Shown piece by piece: positions 40,408-49,167 of a DNA stretch of 64,000 nucleotides. The notes below the pieces were generated by a model, which saw nothing but the letters and a program-made list of their open reading frames with translations, was not told the origin of the DNA and did not search any database. How positions within the stretch are numbered: position 1 is the stretch's first letter; the number at the start of each line of letters is the position of its first letter. Origin of the DNA: Microbulbifer variabilis (GTDB lineage Bacteria > Pseudomonadota > Gammaproteobacteria > Pseudomonadales > Cellvibrionaceae); assembly GCF_023716485.1 (NCBI RefSeq), contig NZ_CP092418.1, positions 1 to 64,000 on the forward strand. Reading direction: 5' to 3'. A program made the position numbers and the translations under genes.

Positions 40408-40860
40408 GTGCAACAAACGCGATTGGAAGCCATCAACTCGCTATTTTTGGATTACAGGCGTCACTTTGAGACCGGGGATGCGGAACAGATAGCGGACTAT
40501 TACCGTTTTCCTCTGCATTATTACCGTGAAGATGGCAACAAACTGGCGGTAGATCGCGGCGCCTTCGTGCAGCAGGTTGAGAAGCTGCTCAACGCTTATA
40601 AGCGCCTGGAGGTATGCCAGATACTCGGCACTGTCACTGAAATCATCGAATTGAATGATTACAGCAGCTTGGCCAGTGTACGCTGGACCCTGTTACATCA
40701 CAGAGAAGAGGACGATAAGACCCTCGAACTCTACAGTTCACACACACGTTACCTGCTCACAGATACCGAGCAGGGCCTTAAAGTCGACGCTTTAGTACTG
40801 GTCGATGAAAGTGCCAAGATCCGCGAGGCGGCCAGGGCGCGCAAGAGGGCCCAGTCGTGA
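40408..40860 (+). CDS. NTF2-like/SnoaL-type small protein of unknown function
   Basis: This 150-residue soluble protein has an N-terminal helix then a cone-shaped alpha+beta pattern (ETGDAEQIADYYRFPLHYYREDG; RGAFVQQVEKLLNAYKRLEV; SLASVRWTLLHHREEDDKTLELYSSHTRYLL), consistent with the NTF2-like fold. No catalytic pair can be named. The GTG start at 40408 has a good GGAGG. The stop overlaps the aroE start by four bases (GTGA), so the two are translationally coupled; the pairing suggests a housekeeping role, but none is known to me. Confidence 0.7.
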   Translation: MQQTRLEAINSLFLDYRRHFETGDAEQIADYYRFPLHYYREDGNKLAVDRGAFVQQVEKLLNAYKRLEVCQILGTVTEIIELNDYSSLASVRWTLLHHREEDDKTLELYSSHTRYLLTDTEQGLKVDALVLVDESAKIREAARARKRAQS

Positions 40861-41678
40861 GTGACCGCTATGCAGTGGTAGGCAATCCCGTCGACCACTC
40901 CCTGTCTCCACAAATTCACACCGCCTTTGCCGCCCAGGCCGGTGAGGACCTGGTATACGAAAAGCTACTTGCCCCTCTCGATCGTTTTACTGAGTCGGCA
41001 CAAACCTTTTTTGCCGAGGGTGGGCGCGGCCTCAATGTGACAGTGCCATTTAAGCTTGAAGCTTGCGAGCTGGCTGATGCGCTTACCGAGCGCGCGGCCG
41101 CTGCCGGTGCGGTGAACACCCTGGTATACGGAGAGAGTGGAAATCTGCTGGGCGACAATACCGATGGCGCCGGCTTGGTTTCAGATATCCGCAACAATCT
41201 GGGTTGGACAATTCAGGATAAGCGGGTGTTACTTCTGGGGGCCGGTGGCGCCGCCCGCGGAGCCCTATTGCCGCTGCTGGCTGAGCATCCCTCGCAGCTA
41301 CATATCGCTAACCGCACCGCCGCTAAAGCCTGTCAGTTGGCAGATGAGTTTTCCCACTATGGGGCTATGACTGCAGGCGGACTGGATCAGCTGTGTGGAG
41401 GTTTTGATCTGGTTATCAATGCCAGTTCGGCGAGCCTGGGTAACCAGTTGCCCCCCCTGCCTGAACACCTTTTTACAAGCACTGGTCGGGCCTATGACAT
41501 GGTCTACGGTGCAAAGCCGACGCCTTTTGTACACTGGGCCCGTGAACTGGGGGTTGAAGCAGCTGATGGTCTCGGCATGCTGGTGGGGCAGGCCGCGGAA
41601 GCCTTCTATTTATGGCGCGGGGTGAAGCCCCGTGTTGAGCCGGTGCTGGCGCAGTTGCGGCGAACACTAACAGCCTGA
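40857..41678 (+). CDS. aroE: Shikimate dehydrogenase
   Basis: AroE reduces 3-dehydroshikimate to shikimate with NADPH. The 273 residues are normal. Seen are YAVVGNPVDHSLSPQIHTAFA (substrate Ser pair), GLNVTVPFK with catalytic Lys66, the catalytic Asp in DNTDGAGLVSDI, the NADP loop LLLGAGGAARGALLPLL with IANRTAAKA (Arg after the beta strand, NADP preference), and LGMLVGQAAEAFYLWRG at the C-terminus. It starts with GTG inside the end of the previous gene. Confidence 0.97.
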   Translation: MSDRYAVVGNPVDHSLSPQIHTAFAAQAGEDLVYEKLLAPLDRFTESAQTFFAEGGRGLNVTVPFKLEACELADALTERAAAAGAVNTLVYGESGNLLGDNTDGAGLVSDIRNNLGWTIQDKRVLLLGAGGAARGALLPLLAEHPSQLHIANRTAAKACQLADEFSHYGAMTAGGLDQLCGGFDLVINASSASLGNQLPPLPEHLFTSTGRAYDMVYGAKPTPFVHWARELGVEAADGLGMLVGQAAEAFYLWRGVKPRVEPVLAQLRRTLTA

Positions 41679-41716
41679 TTAATGCGGCTGAAGTTATAAC
41701 AACAAAAATTAAGAGG

Positions 41717-42127
41717 ATGCTGGCTGTGCGCGAGTGGTTGCGTAATCTCTCTATGTGCTTTGCGGTGGGTTGTTTCGGCGGCCTTTGTTATGCCCTGGGT
41801 CTGTGGGCTATGGGCAGCTACGGGTTTACCCGCTGGTTGGGGGTAGACTTGGCACCGCACCTCAGTAACGCTTATCTATACCAGCGTATCGTTTGGGGCG
41901 GGCTCTGCGGTCTGTTGTTCTTGCTCCCCTGGCGCAATGCTTGGCTATTGCGCGGTGCTTTATTGTCACTGCTACCTGCCGCTTTCTTGCTGTTCTACCT
42001 CCTGCCCCAGCGTGGCTATGACTATGGCGCTTTTGTGCTGGGAACTATGACTCCGCTAGTGATCGTTCTCGCCTGTGCTATTGGCGGTATTGCCGCATCC
42101 GCGCTGCTGCGACTACAAGGTAAGTAA
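41717..42127 (+). CDS. Small multi-pass membrane protein of unknown function
   Basis: This 136-residue protein is mostly hydrophobic: four membrane segments (about 12-32 SMCFAVGCFGGLCYALGLWA, 58-72 WGGLCGLLFLLPW, 77-98 LRGALLSLLPAAFLLFYLLP, 105-130 FVLGTMTPLVIVLACAIGGIAASAL). I recognise no domain. It follows aroE after 38 bases with a GAGG site, so it may belong to the same transcript, which ends at the hairpin at 42150. Confidence 0.75.
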   Translation: MLAVREWLRNLSMCFAVGCFGGLCYALGLWAMGSYGFTRWLGVDLAPHLSNAYLYQRIVWGGLCGLLFLLPWRNAWLLRGALLSLLPAAFLLFYLLPQRGYDYGAFVLGTMTPLVIVLACAIGGIAASALLRLQGK

Positions 42128-42149
42128 AGTAACTGAGGCCAGTTAGGCA

Positions 42150-42171
42150 CCGCCGCAAGTGACTGCGGCGG
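42150..42171. terminator. Hairpin between convergent membrane-protein and AhpD-like genes
   Basis: CCGCCGCA (42150-42157) and TGCGGCGG (42164-42171) pair perfectly around AGTGAC. It sits in the 53-base gap between two stops. No clear U-run, but the stem is strong and central, so a shared terminator is likely. Confidence 0.6.
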
Positions 42172-42180
42172 CTGCTCCGA

Positions 42181-42699
42181 TCAGGCCTCAAACTCAATTT
42201 CGATAAGGCTACAGCTCTGGGTGTGGCCCATAGCTCTCTTGATGGTGGGATATACAGAGGCGGTGGCGACGCTGACGCCCAGCTCGATTCGCTGTTTTTT
42301 ATCCAGCTGCTCAGAGATACGCTGGTCCAACAACGGATCAATGTTTTTGTAACTGGCCAGCGCGGTGGCAAAGTCAAAAATATCCTTGAGAGGCTCCGGT
42401 AAATTACTGCCGCCCTGAATGCAGGCCTTTACCAGTTGCGGAGCGACATTGGCTTCCAACGCCATGCGCACATTCAATTGCAGGCAGGCACCGCAGTCCG
42501 CCACCTGCATGGCGGCCAGTTTGCTCACCCAAAAAACCTCCAGCGGTAAGAATTCCCGGTGCATTGACAGGGGCTGGAACTGTACAAATTTTTCAAAGCC
42601 CTCTGGAGACGAGCGTAAAAACTCTTTTAGATACTCCATGTCGTAACGATATTTCTTGGAGAAGGCATCCATTTCTTGCAGCTGCTGCTGTTCTGTCAT
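42181..42699 (-). CDS. Carboxymuconolactone decarboxylase-family (AhpD-like) protein
   Basis: This 172-residue all-helical protein has a redox CxxC pair, C69 and C72, in QVADCGACLQLNVRMAL, the position of the AhpD active site; the usual E/H proton-relay residues of AhpD are not clear. The ATG at 42699 follows AGGAG, better than an upstream frame extension to 42756. Family members act as alkylhydroperoxidase partners or in aromatic metabolism. It is followed upstream on the same strand by a LysR regulator. Confidence 0.83.
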   Translation of the reverse strand: MTEQQQLQEMDAFSKKYRYDMEYLKEFLRSSPEGFEKFVQFQPLSMHREFLPLEVFWVSKLAAMQVADCGACLQLNVRMALEANVAPQLVKACIQGGSNLPEPLKDIFDFATALASYKNIDPLLDQRISEQLDKKQRIELGVSVATASVYPTIKRAMGHTQSCSLIEIEFEA

Positions 42700-42785
42700 C
42701 TCTATGGCTCCTATTGCCGGTGATAGAAAGTCGGACCTCCTCGGCCCTGCAGCCAAGTTTTATCGGTATTGCTGTTAGATAAAAA

Positions 42786-43700
42786 TTAATAACTATCGGA
42801 CTTATCGATAGGTGGGCTGTAATAATTACCGTATAGACGCCGAGCTTCCCGGGCGAACCAAAGGCCGGCTTTGCCTTGAGCTGTTTTTGCCGACCACAAC
42901 AGGTCGACATCCAGGCTCCAGGCGCTCAGTGCGCTGGTGAGTTTCAGCTCCACCAGTTTTCCACTCTTCAGGAAAGGGCGAGCCAGCTCATAGGGCGCGT
43001 TGACCCAGCCTATGCCTTTGCAGGCCAGATCCAGGGCCTGTAGCAGGGAGTCGCAGACCCAGACCTGCGACGAGAGCTGCCAGCGTTGTTGGCCCTCCTC
43101 CATGGCTGCGATTATTTGCCGGTGGCGCGCGGCCTCACGCAGAGAGCTAGGCTGCTGATGCGCCAGTGGATGGTCCGGTGTGGCCAGGCAGAGAATTTGT
43201 TGGCGTCCAAGTGTGTTGAACTCTAGTGCGCTCGGGTAGCTGCCGCCGCTTGTCACAAACGCAAAATCGGCTTCGCCTTTGGCGATACTCTGCACTGCCT
43301 GATGATGACTGGAACTGCGCAGTTGCAGCTGGGTGTGGGCAAAATGCTGGCTGAAGCTTGCCAGTACATCGTTGAGGCGATCGGGCATCACCAACTCCTC
43401 AAACAGGATACGCAGCACGGGTTCCTCGCCGCGCTGGTAGGAGTCCGCAGCCTGCTGAAAACGTTGCAGCTGTCCCAGCGCTTGGCGGGCAAGCGGCAAC
43501 AGGGCCATGGCCGCAGCTGTGGGGTGTGGGAATTTTCCGCTACGGTCGAAAAGGGCGAGTCCCAGGTCCAGCTCAAGATTCTGAATACAGGCACTTACCG
43601 AGGATTGAGCACGCCCCTGTTCGCGGGCAACAGCGGAGAAAGAGTCCAGCTCGCAGGCGCGTACAAAAGTATGCAATTGATCAGTATTCAGATTGAGCAT
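42786..43700 (-). CDS. LysR-family transcriptional regulator
   Basis: This is a LysR-type regulator of 304 residues with an N-terminal helix-turn-helix (LNTDQLHTFVRACELDSFSAVAREQGRAQSSVSACIQNLELDLGLALFDR, about 2-50) and a C-terminal periplasmic-binding-type sensor domain. The start at 43700 (MLNLNTDQL) is the family-typical one; a longer frame to 43733 would overlap the carbonic anhydrase gene end. It lies between the gamma-carbonic anhydrase and AhpD-like genes, all leftward; its targets may include either. Confidence 0.9.
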   Translation of the reverse strand: MLNLNTDQLHTFVRACELDSFSAVAREQGRAQSSVSACIQNLELDLGLALFDRSGKFPHPTAAAMALLPLARQALGQLQRFQQAADSYQRGEEPVLRILFEELVMPDRLNDVLASFSQHFAHTQLQLRSSSHHQAVQSIAKGEADFAFVTSGGSYPSALEFNTLGRQQILCLATPDHPLAHQQPSSLREAARHRQIIAAMEEGQQRWQLSSQVWVCDSLLQALDLACKGIGWVNAPYELARPFLKSGKLVELKLTSALSAWSLDVDLLWSAKTAQGKAGLWFAREARRLYGNYYSPPIDKSDSY

Positions 43701-43725
43701 GAGTGTCGAATCGCCCGGCGATGAG

Positions 43726-44280
43726 TTATTCAATATCCTGGCGGAGATATTGATCCTTCAGATTCACATAATTTTGCGCAGAGTAGCTAAAAAACGCCTT
43801 TTCCTTGTCGGATAACGGGCGGGCTTTGCGGCAGGGGGAACCCACATAGAGATAACCGCTCTCCAGGGTTTTTCCTGGTGGTACCAACGCGCCGGCTGCT
43901 AAAACGACCTCATTTTCTATAACCGCACCGTCGAGTACTATGGCGCCGATACCGATCAAAATCCGGTTGCCGATGCTACAGCCATGCAGGCAGGCCTTGT
44001 GGCCAATTGTGACGTCTTCGCCGATTGTCAGTGGCCACCCCTCGGGATTAAACGGCCCCGCATGAGTGATATGTAATACTGCACCGTCTTGGACACTGGT
44101 ACGGGCACCTATCTGAATTCGATGCATATCCCCGCGTACCACCGCCATTGGCCATACAGAGCAATCATCACCCAGAGTGACATCGCCAATCACAGCTGAC
44201 TGTGGGTCAACAAAAACACGATGGCCAAGTTGCGGGGATTTCTCGCTCGCAGAGTCGTTGTGGCTGCGCAGTGGGGACAT
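43726..44280 (-). CDS. Gamma-carbonic anhydrase-family hexapeptide protein (YrdA-like)
   Basis: This 184-residue left-handed beta-helix protein has repeated hexapeptide units (AVIGDVTLGDDCSVWPMAVVRGD, TSVQDGAVLHIT, IGHKACLHGCSIGNRILIGIGAIVLDGA) and the metal-type histidines in HITHAG, IGHKACLHG. The ATG at 44280 is preceded by AGGAG. Family members bind zinc or iron, but YrdA-type proteins often lack measurable carbonic anhydrase activity. It is divergent from prlC, an arrangement also found in Pseudomonas. Confidence 0.92.
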   Translation of the reverse strand: MSPLRSHNDSASEKSPQLGHRVFVDPQSAVIGDVTLGDDCSVWPMAVVRGDMHRIQIGARTSVQDGAVLHITHAGPFNPEGWPLTIGEDVTIGHKACLHGCSIGNRILIGIGAIVLDGAVIENEVVLAAGALVPPGKTLESGYLYVGSPCRKARPLSDKEKAFFSYSAQNYVNLKDQYLRQDIE

Positions 44281-44345
44281 AAAGAAGCTCCTGTACAATG
44301 AATCCTCTATCATAGCTGTATCCTATTTCGAGCACAGGGTCCCGT

Positions 44346-46394
44346 ATGTCCAATCCATTGTTGAATATCCCTCTTCTGCCACCGTTCACCCAGCTGCAGC
44401 CCGAGCAGGTTGAGCCTGCCATTGCAAAACTCATCGGAGACTGCCAAGGGCAGTTACAAAGAGGCTTAGAGAACCCTGGCTGGGAGAGCACCTTGCAGTC
44501 ACTTGAACAGGTTCAGGATCAACTCAACCGGGCCTTCTCTCCGATCAGTCATCTCAACAGTGTACTGAGTGGTGAATGGAGAGCGCCCTATGAAGCGGCG
44601 CTTGCTCAGGTAACTGCCTATTGGACTGAGCAAGGGCAAAACCGCGAATTGTACGAGGTGTATCAACAGCTGGCGGCCTCGCCGGAATTTGTGAGCTGGC
44701 CGCAGCCGCAAAAGAAATCTGTAGAGTTGGGTTTACGGGATTTCGAATTGAGTGGGGTCGGCCTGGAGGGTGAAGCTCGGGAGCGCTTTGCAGCCAACAG
44801 CAAGCGCCTGGCTGAACTTTCCAGCCAGTTCGCCAACAATGTTTTGGATGCTACCAATGCCTGGACCTGGCATACGGAAGATAAGGCAGATTTAACTGGC
44901 TTGCCGGAAACCGCTATAGCGGCGGCGAAAAGTGCGGCAAACACAAAAGGCAAAAATGGTTGGTTGATCACTCTAGAGGGTCCGAGCTATTTGGCGGTAA
45001 TGACTCATGCGGAGAACCGAGAGTTGCGCCGGTTGGTGCATACCGCATTTGTGAGCCGTGCCTCTGAGGTTGGGCCCAACGCTGGAGAGTTCGACAATTC
45101 AGGAGTGATGGAATCTATCTTGGCACTTCGCGCAGAGCAGGCCCAGCTATTGGGAATGGCTAATTACGCCGAGTTATCTCTGGCCAGTAAAATGGCGCCA
45201 GATTGCGAAGGCGTATTGGAGTTTCTCAATGACCTGGCGAAGAGAGCCAAGCCCGCAGCCGAGCGGGAAATGGCTGAATTACGCTTATTTGCCAGCGAAG
45301 AGTATAAGTTAGAAGAGCTTCAACCTTGGGATATTGCTTGGGTTGCGGAAAAACTCAAGCAGCAGCGTTATGCCATTAGCCAGGAAGAGCTACGCCCTTA
45401 CTTCCCTTATGCCAAGGTTCTGGAAGGTTTATTCGCCGTAGTGGAAAAGCTCTTTGGAGTTGCTGTGCAGGAAGACACTACTGTGGAAACCTGGCATAAA
45501 GATGTACAGTTTTTCTGGCTTTATCGCAATGGTGAACGTATCGCGGGCTTTTATCTGGATGCCTTCGCGCGAGAGAAAAAGCGTGGGGGTGCCTGGATGG
45601 ATACTGTTGCCACACGTCGCCAAGGTGAAGAGGGCTTGCAGCTGCCTATCGCTTATCTGGTGTGTAACTTTAGCCCCGCAGTAGGAGATATGCCCTCTCT
45701 GCTAACACATTACGAAGTCACTACCTTGTTTCACGAGTTTGGCCATGGCCTGCATCACATGCTAACGCAAATTGCTATAGCGGCGGTTTCGGGTATCAAT
45801 GGTGTGGCCTGGGATGCGGTAGAAATGCCCAGTCAGTTCCTGGAAAATTGGTGTTGGCAACCTGAGGCGATCGCCATGATCTCTTCTCATTACCAAACTG
45901 GAGAGCCGTTGCCTGCAGAATTACTAGAAAAAATGCTTGCGGCAAAGAATTTCCAGTCCGCTATGTTCACTGTGCGACAACTGGAGTTTGCAATTTTTGA
46001 TTTTCGACTTCACGCCAGTGAAGAAGTGATGGAGACACAGAAAATTCAGCAGCTGATGTCAGAGGTACGCACCGAGGTGGCTGTAGTTCCTGTGGCTAAG
46101 GAAAATCGCTTCCAGCATGGTTTTAGCCATATTTTTGCCGGTGGCTACGCTGCAGGATATTACAGCTATAAGTGGGCAGAGGTGCTCTCAGCAGACGCCT
46201 TTTCACTATTTGAAGAAAAGGGTATTTTTGACAGTGCAACTGGCGAGAGTTTTTTGCATTCTATCCTCGAACAGGGTGGCAGCCGGGATGCTTTAGACCT
46301 GTTTGTAGAATTCCGAGGTAGAAAACCCGATGTTGATGCACTATTGCGTCACTCAGGTATTGAGCAGCTTGAATTAAATATCAGCCCGGCCTGA
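44346..46394 (+). CDS. prlC: Oligopeptidase A (M3 metallopeptidase)
   Basis: This is a cytoplasmic zinc endopeptidase that degrades signal peptides and oligopeptides. The 682 residues match OpdA/PrlC. The zinc motif HEFGHGLHH is at 463-471 (H463, E464, H467), and GINGVAWDAVEMPSQFLENWCW, immediately after, carries the third zinc ligand Glu. The N-terminus NPLLNIPLLPPFTQLQPEQVEPAI is the family start. yheV follows after 35 bases. Confidence 0.96.
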   Translation: MSNPLLNIPLLPPFTQLQPEQVEPAIAKLIGDCQGQLQRGLENPGWESTLQSLEQVQDQLNRAFSPISHLNSVLSGEWRAPYEAALAQVTAYWTEQGQNRELYEVYQQLAASPEFVSWPQPQKKSVELGLRDFELSGVGLEGEARERFAANSKRLAELSSQFANNVLDATNAWTWHTEDKADLTGLPETAIAAAKSAANTKGKNGWLITLEGPSYLAVMTHAENRELRRLVHTAFVSRASEVGPNAGEFDNSGVMESILALRAEQAQLLGMANYAELSLASKMAPDCEGVLEFLNDLAKRAKPAAEREMAELRLFASEEYKLEELQPWDIAWVAEKLKQQRYAISQEELRPYFPYAKVLEGLFAVVEKLFGVAVQEDTTVETWHKDVQFFWLYRNGERIAGFYLDAFAREKKRGGAWMDTVATRRQGEEGLQLPIAYLVCNFSPAVGDMPSLLTHYEVTTLFHEFGHGLHHMLTQIAIAAVSGINGVAWDAVEMPSQFLENWCWQPEAIAMISSHYQTGEPLPAELLEKMLAAKNFQSAMFTVRQLEFAIFDFRLHASEEVMETQKIQQLMSEVRTEVAVVPVAKENRFQHGFSHIFAGGYAAGYYSYKWAEVLSADAFSLFEEKGIFDSATGESFLHSILEQGGSRDALDLFVEFRGRKPDVDALLRHSGIEQLELNISPA

Positions 46395-46429
46395 AAAGGC
46401 CGTTAAGTCATGCATGTTGAGCAGTAACT

Positions 46430-46705
46430 ATGGTCGATCAGGAAAATTCCGGTGGGCATTCCAAAAAAACCAAAAAACGATTTATTGCTGGCGCTGTTTG
46501 CCCACGCTGTAGCGAGATGGATCGTATAGTCAATTACCAGGAGGATGGAAAAAATTTTCGTGAGTGTGTTTCCTGCGGATTTAAAGATGAAATACGCCTG
46601 CAGTCCGCGCCTTCTGAGCTATTAACCCGGGTTAGTACCGGGCAGGGAAAAGAGGCGAGTGAAGAACCGGTAAAATTTATTCAACCTACCAAAAAAAATA
46701 AGTAG
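46430..46705 (+). CDS. YheV-type zinc-ribbon protein
   Basis: This 91-residue basic/acidic protein carries two CxxC pairs, VCPRCSEMD and ECVSCGF, forming a probable zinc ribbon, with KKRFIAGAVCPRCSEMDRI as the family signature (YheV/DUF2387). The C-terminal 40 residues are low-complexity. In Pseudomonas a YheV gene also sits directly after prlC. Function is unknown. Its stop overlaps the next gene's GTG by one base. Confidence 0.88.
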   Translation: MVDQENSGGHSKKTKKRFIAGAVCPRCSEMDRIVNYQEDGKNFRECVSCGFKDEIRLQSAPSELLTRVSTGQGKEASEEPVKFIQPTKKNK

Positions 46706-47535
46706 TGAAAAAGGCAATTGTAGTTATAGCCGTGCTTGCCATTGCAATTATTGCTGGCTTGTACGGCCTAAATCATTATCGAAAAATTCAGAAACAGCAA
46801 CTGGAGCAGACCTCACATCTATTGGCCAGTTGCGTCAACCAAGGACTTCTCAGCCTATTTCGTTTACAGGCAAATGATTGGCACAAGAATCCAGGCTTTG
46901 TTCTGCAACAGCAGCGATCACTTAATGAGAGTGTCGAAGGGCTACCGGAAAAGATTTTAGAGGGAAAATCCTTTAAGAAATGGGAGTATGCTGTCGATAT
47001 CTGTAATAAATTAACAAGAAATAGCAATTTACAACATATTACTATTTTCAGACCGCTTGCCGACCTCGCTTCATTTGAAATGTCAGATGCTGCTACGTTT
47101 AAAAGTAGAAAGTCACTGAGAAAACGTAAGAAAACTATTGGTGCACTGAGAGAGTCAGCACAGGCAGCAGATAGATACCTGAAAGATTTACGCAGTGATA
47201 TAAGTACTCAGATGAAAGTTTATAGATTTTCTGATGAAGAAAAAGCATTTATTCAAAAACAAATAAACACAGAAGTTCTGGACTATTATCAGAAAGGGGA
47301 TTTTTCACTTAATAATGCCAATGTATATCTTGAAAGATTATCAACCTTTTATAAGTTGATGGCCGAAAATCCGAAAGCTTACACTGTGCGTAGTGGCAGT
47401 CTTTATTTTTATGATCGCTCTCTAAGAAGCAAAATTGATATTTTGAATCGAGCAATTTTACAAGGAGAAAGCGAGTTCTTTTCCAACTACACTCAGATTT
47501 TGGACAGTAAGCAGATAAGAGCTTCGGGATTTTAA
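46705..47535 (+). CDS. Membrane-anchored protein of unknown function
   Basis: This 276-residue protein has an N-terminal membrane helix (IVVIAVLAIAIIAGLYGL, 4-21) and a long, mostly helical, lysine-rich periplasmic or cytoplasmic remainder with coiled-coil character (KSLRKRKKTIGALRESAQAADRYLKDL). I recognise no family. Base composition is AT-richer than prlC. The GTG start overlaps the yheV stop (TAGTG), suggesting coupling; it ends at a hairpin. Confidence 0.72.
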   Translation: MKKAIVVIAVLAIAIIAGLYGLNHYRKIQKQQLEQTSHLLASCVNQGLLSLFRLQANDWHKNPGFVLQQQRSLNESVEGLPEKILEGKSFKKWEYAVDICNKLTRNSNLQHITIFRPLADLASFEMSDAATFKSRKSLRKRKKTIGALRESAQAADRYLKDLRSDISTQMKVYRFSDEEKAFIQKQINTEVLDYYQKGDFSLNNANVYLERLSTFYKLMAENPKAYTVRSGSLYFYDRSLRSKIDILNRAILQGESEFFSNYTQILDSKQIRASGF

Positions 47536-47541
47536 AAATTG

Positions 47542-47575
47542 TGAGCGGGCATTAATACATTATTGTTCCCGCTCA
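47542..47575 (+). terminator. Hairpin after the unknown membrane-anchored gene
   Basis: TGAGCGGG (47542-47549) pairs perfectly with CCCGCTCA (47568-47575) around an 18-base loop, six bases after the stop. The tail (ATATTTGTC) is only mildly U-rich. Confidence 0.5.
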
Positions 47576-47744
47576 ATATTTGTCATCCCGAGATTATTGT
47601 TTTTATTTCCTGAAGCCATGAGTTTCATAGATTAATAAAACTCCTAAAAAATGTTTAAACATTGATTTTCTAATGGTTTTCAGTCTAAACAATTTTTGTA
47701 CATCATCTCCGATATAAATTCAGTATCATACTACTCTATTCTGT

Positions 47745-47783
47745 ATTCAGCTGAATAATTCAGCTGAATAATTCAGCTTATTA
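47745..47783. repeat. Three tandem 13-bp repeats
   Basis: ATTCAGCTGAATA occurs twice back to back (47745-47757, 47758-47770), followed by a third diverged copy ATTCAGCTTATTA (47771-47783). Each of the first two contains the 10-bp palindrome TTCAGCTGAA. It lies in the gap downstream of the MATE gene stop (leftward) and the preceding rightward gene. Confidence 0.8.
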
Positions 47784-47826
47784 CAAGCCAGAAGCCCTCT
47801 AAAATTTAATTTATAAAAGTAATAAA

Positions 47827-49167
47827 TTATTTCTTAATCCATGTGTCGGTTACAGTGTAGTATCGAAAGTAAGCAAGAAGGCCTAAAGATCGTGCGCCAA
47901 TCCACAAAAAAAGACTAAACCATATGCCATGGTTTCCCCAATCTCGAGTTAACCACCAGCTTGGGAAAAAAATTAGAATAGTAGCTATAAACATAGTATT
48001 GCGCATTTGTCGGCTCTTTCCGGCGCCAATAAAAACACCATCAAGTTGGTAACTCCATACGGCTAATAGCGGCAGAGCGCAAAGCCACCAATAAACGTTA
48101 TTTACTTGCTGGATCACACTAGAGAGATCTGTAAACAACTTTATTATTATTGGCTGACAAAATATCAACAATAGAGTAATAAAGAGTGCACTTCCTAAAG
48201 CCCAAATGCCTGCGGCATTGACCACTTCCTGAAATAGTTTTTTTGATTTTTTTCCTATTGATTCACCTACTAATGCCTCAGTTGCATGGGCAAAGCCATC
48301 CAGCGCGTAAGAAGTCATCATTAATAGTTGTAATAATATTGCATTGGCTGCAAGGGTGGAGTCTCCTTGGGCGGCCCCTTGAGCAGTAAAGAATGTAAAT
48401 GTTAATAACAGCAGACAGGTGCGAATAAATAAATCTGTATTGATTTGTAGTAACTCAAACCAAGGCTTCCACTCTATCCATGGTTGAAATTGAGGGGTTT
48501 GAAGACACTTTTTTAATGCTATCCAAATTTTAGGATTAACACGCTTAAGTAAAAATAATCCCATCAGCAAGGCGAAAGTGTCAGCACAAACTGTGGCTAT
48601 CGCAGCGCCTTTTGCCCCTAAACCAAGACCGAGAATAAAAAGAAAATCCAAAAGGATATTGAGTATATTTGCTGCTAGCAAAATATATAGTGGAGCCCGG
48701 CTATCCTGTCGGCCTATAAAGAAACCCAATATGGCAAAGTTAACTAGTGCAAGAGGAGCACTTATCAGACGAATCTGTAAATAAGCCACTGCATGTGGGC
48801 TGGCTGCGCTACTGGCATTCATCCAACCAGCAATATTGTCCAGCAAAGGATAGGTAATAATCTGAAGTAGTGCCCCTAATGCTATTGCTAATAGTATTGC
48901 TCTTAGCAACCATTCAACACCACCATCCTGACTGCGTGCAACGACACCAGTGGTGCCCATGCGAAGAAAACCGAAGGCCCAAAGCAGCATTGTCATAACA
49001 CTTGCGCCAATGGCTACTCCAGAGAGGTAAACGGCCGAAGAAAGGTGACCGAGAATTGCGGTATCTACTGCCCCAAGTAAAGGAACTGAAATATTACTAA
49101 GAATCATAGGCCAGGCAAGATTCCAAACCCGTCTCATGCTTCTTGTATCAATTGTTAGGTACTTCAT
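47827..49167 (-). CDS. MATE-family efflux transporter, DinF-like
   Basis: This 446-residue protein has about 12 membrane segments in two MatE halves. The N-terminus VWNLAWPMILSNISVPLLGAVDTAILGHLSSAVYLSGVAIG is the DinF/NorM-type helix 1-2 pattern, and the second half begins near FIRTCLLLLTFTFFTAQGAAQGDSTLAANAILLQLLMMTSYALDGFAHATEALVGESIGKK. It probably exports cationic or other toxic compounds in exchange for Na+ or H+. No regulator or partner is adjacent. It is AT-rich like the surrounding region. Confidence 0.9.
   Translation of the reverse strand: MKYLTIDTRSMRRVWNLAWPMILSNISVPLLGAVDTAILGHLSSAVYLSGVAIGASVMTMLLWAFGFLRMGTTGVVARSQDGGVEWLLRAILLAIALGALLQIITYPLLDNIAGWMNASSAASPHAVAYLQIRLISAPLALVNFAILGFFIGRQDSRAPLYILLAANILNILLDFLFILGLGLGAKGAAIATVCADTFALLMGLFLLKRVNPKIWIALKKCLQTPQFQPWIEWKPWFELLQINTDLFIRTCLLLLTFTFFTAQGAAQGDSTLAANAILLQLLMMTSYALDGFAHATEALVGESIGKKSKKLFQEVVNAAGIWALGSALFITLLLIFCQPIIIKLFTDLSSVIQQVNNVYWWLCALPLLAVWSYQLDGVFIGAGKSRQMRNTMFIATILIFFPSWWLTRDWGNHGIWFSLFLWIGARSLGLLAYFRYYTVTDTWIKK

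Noticed and set aside
47745..47783. CRISPR array
   Set aside because: Three directly abutting 13-bp repeats without spacers and no cas genes.
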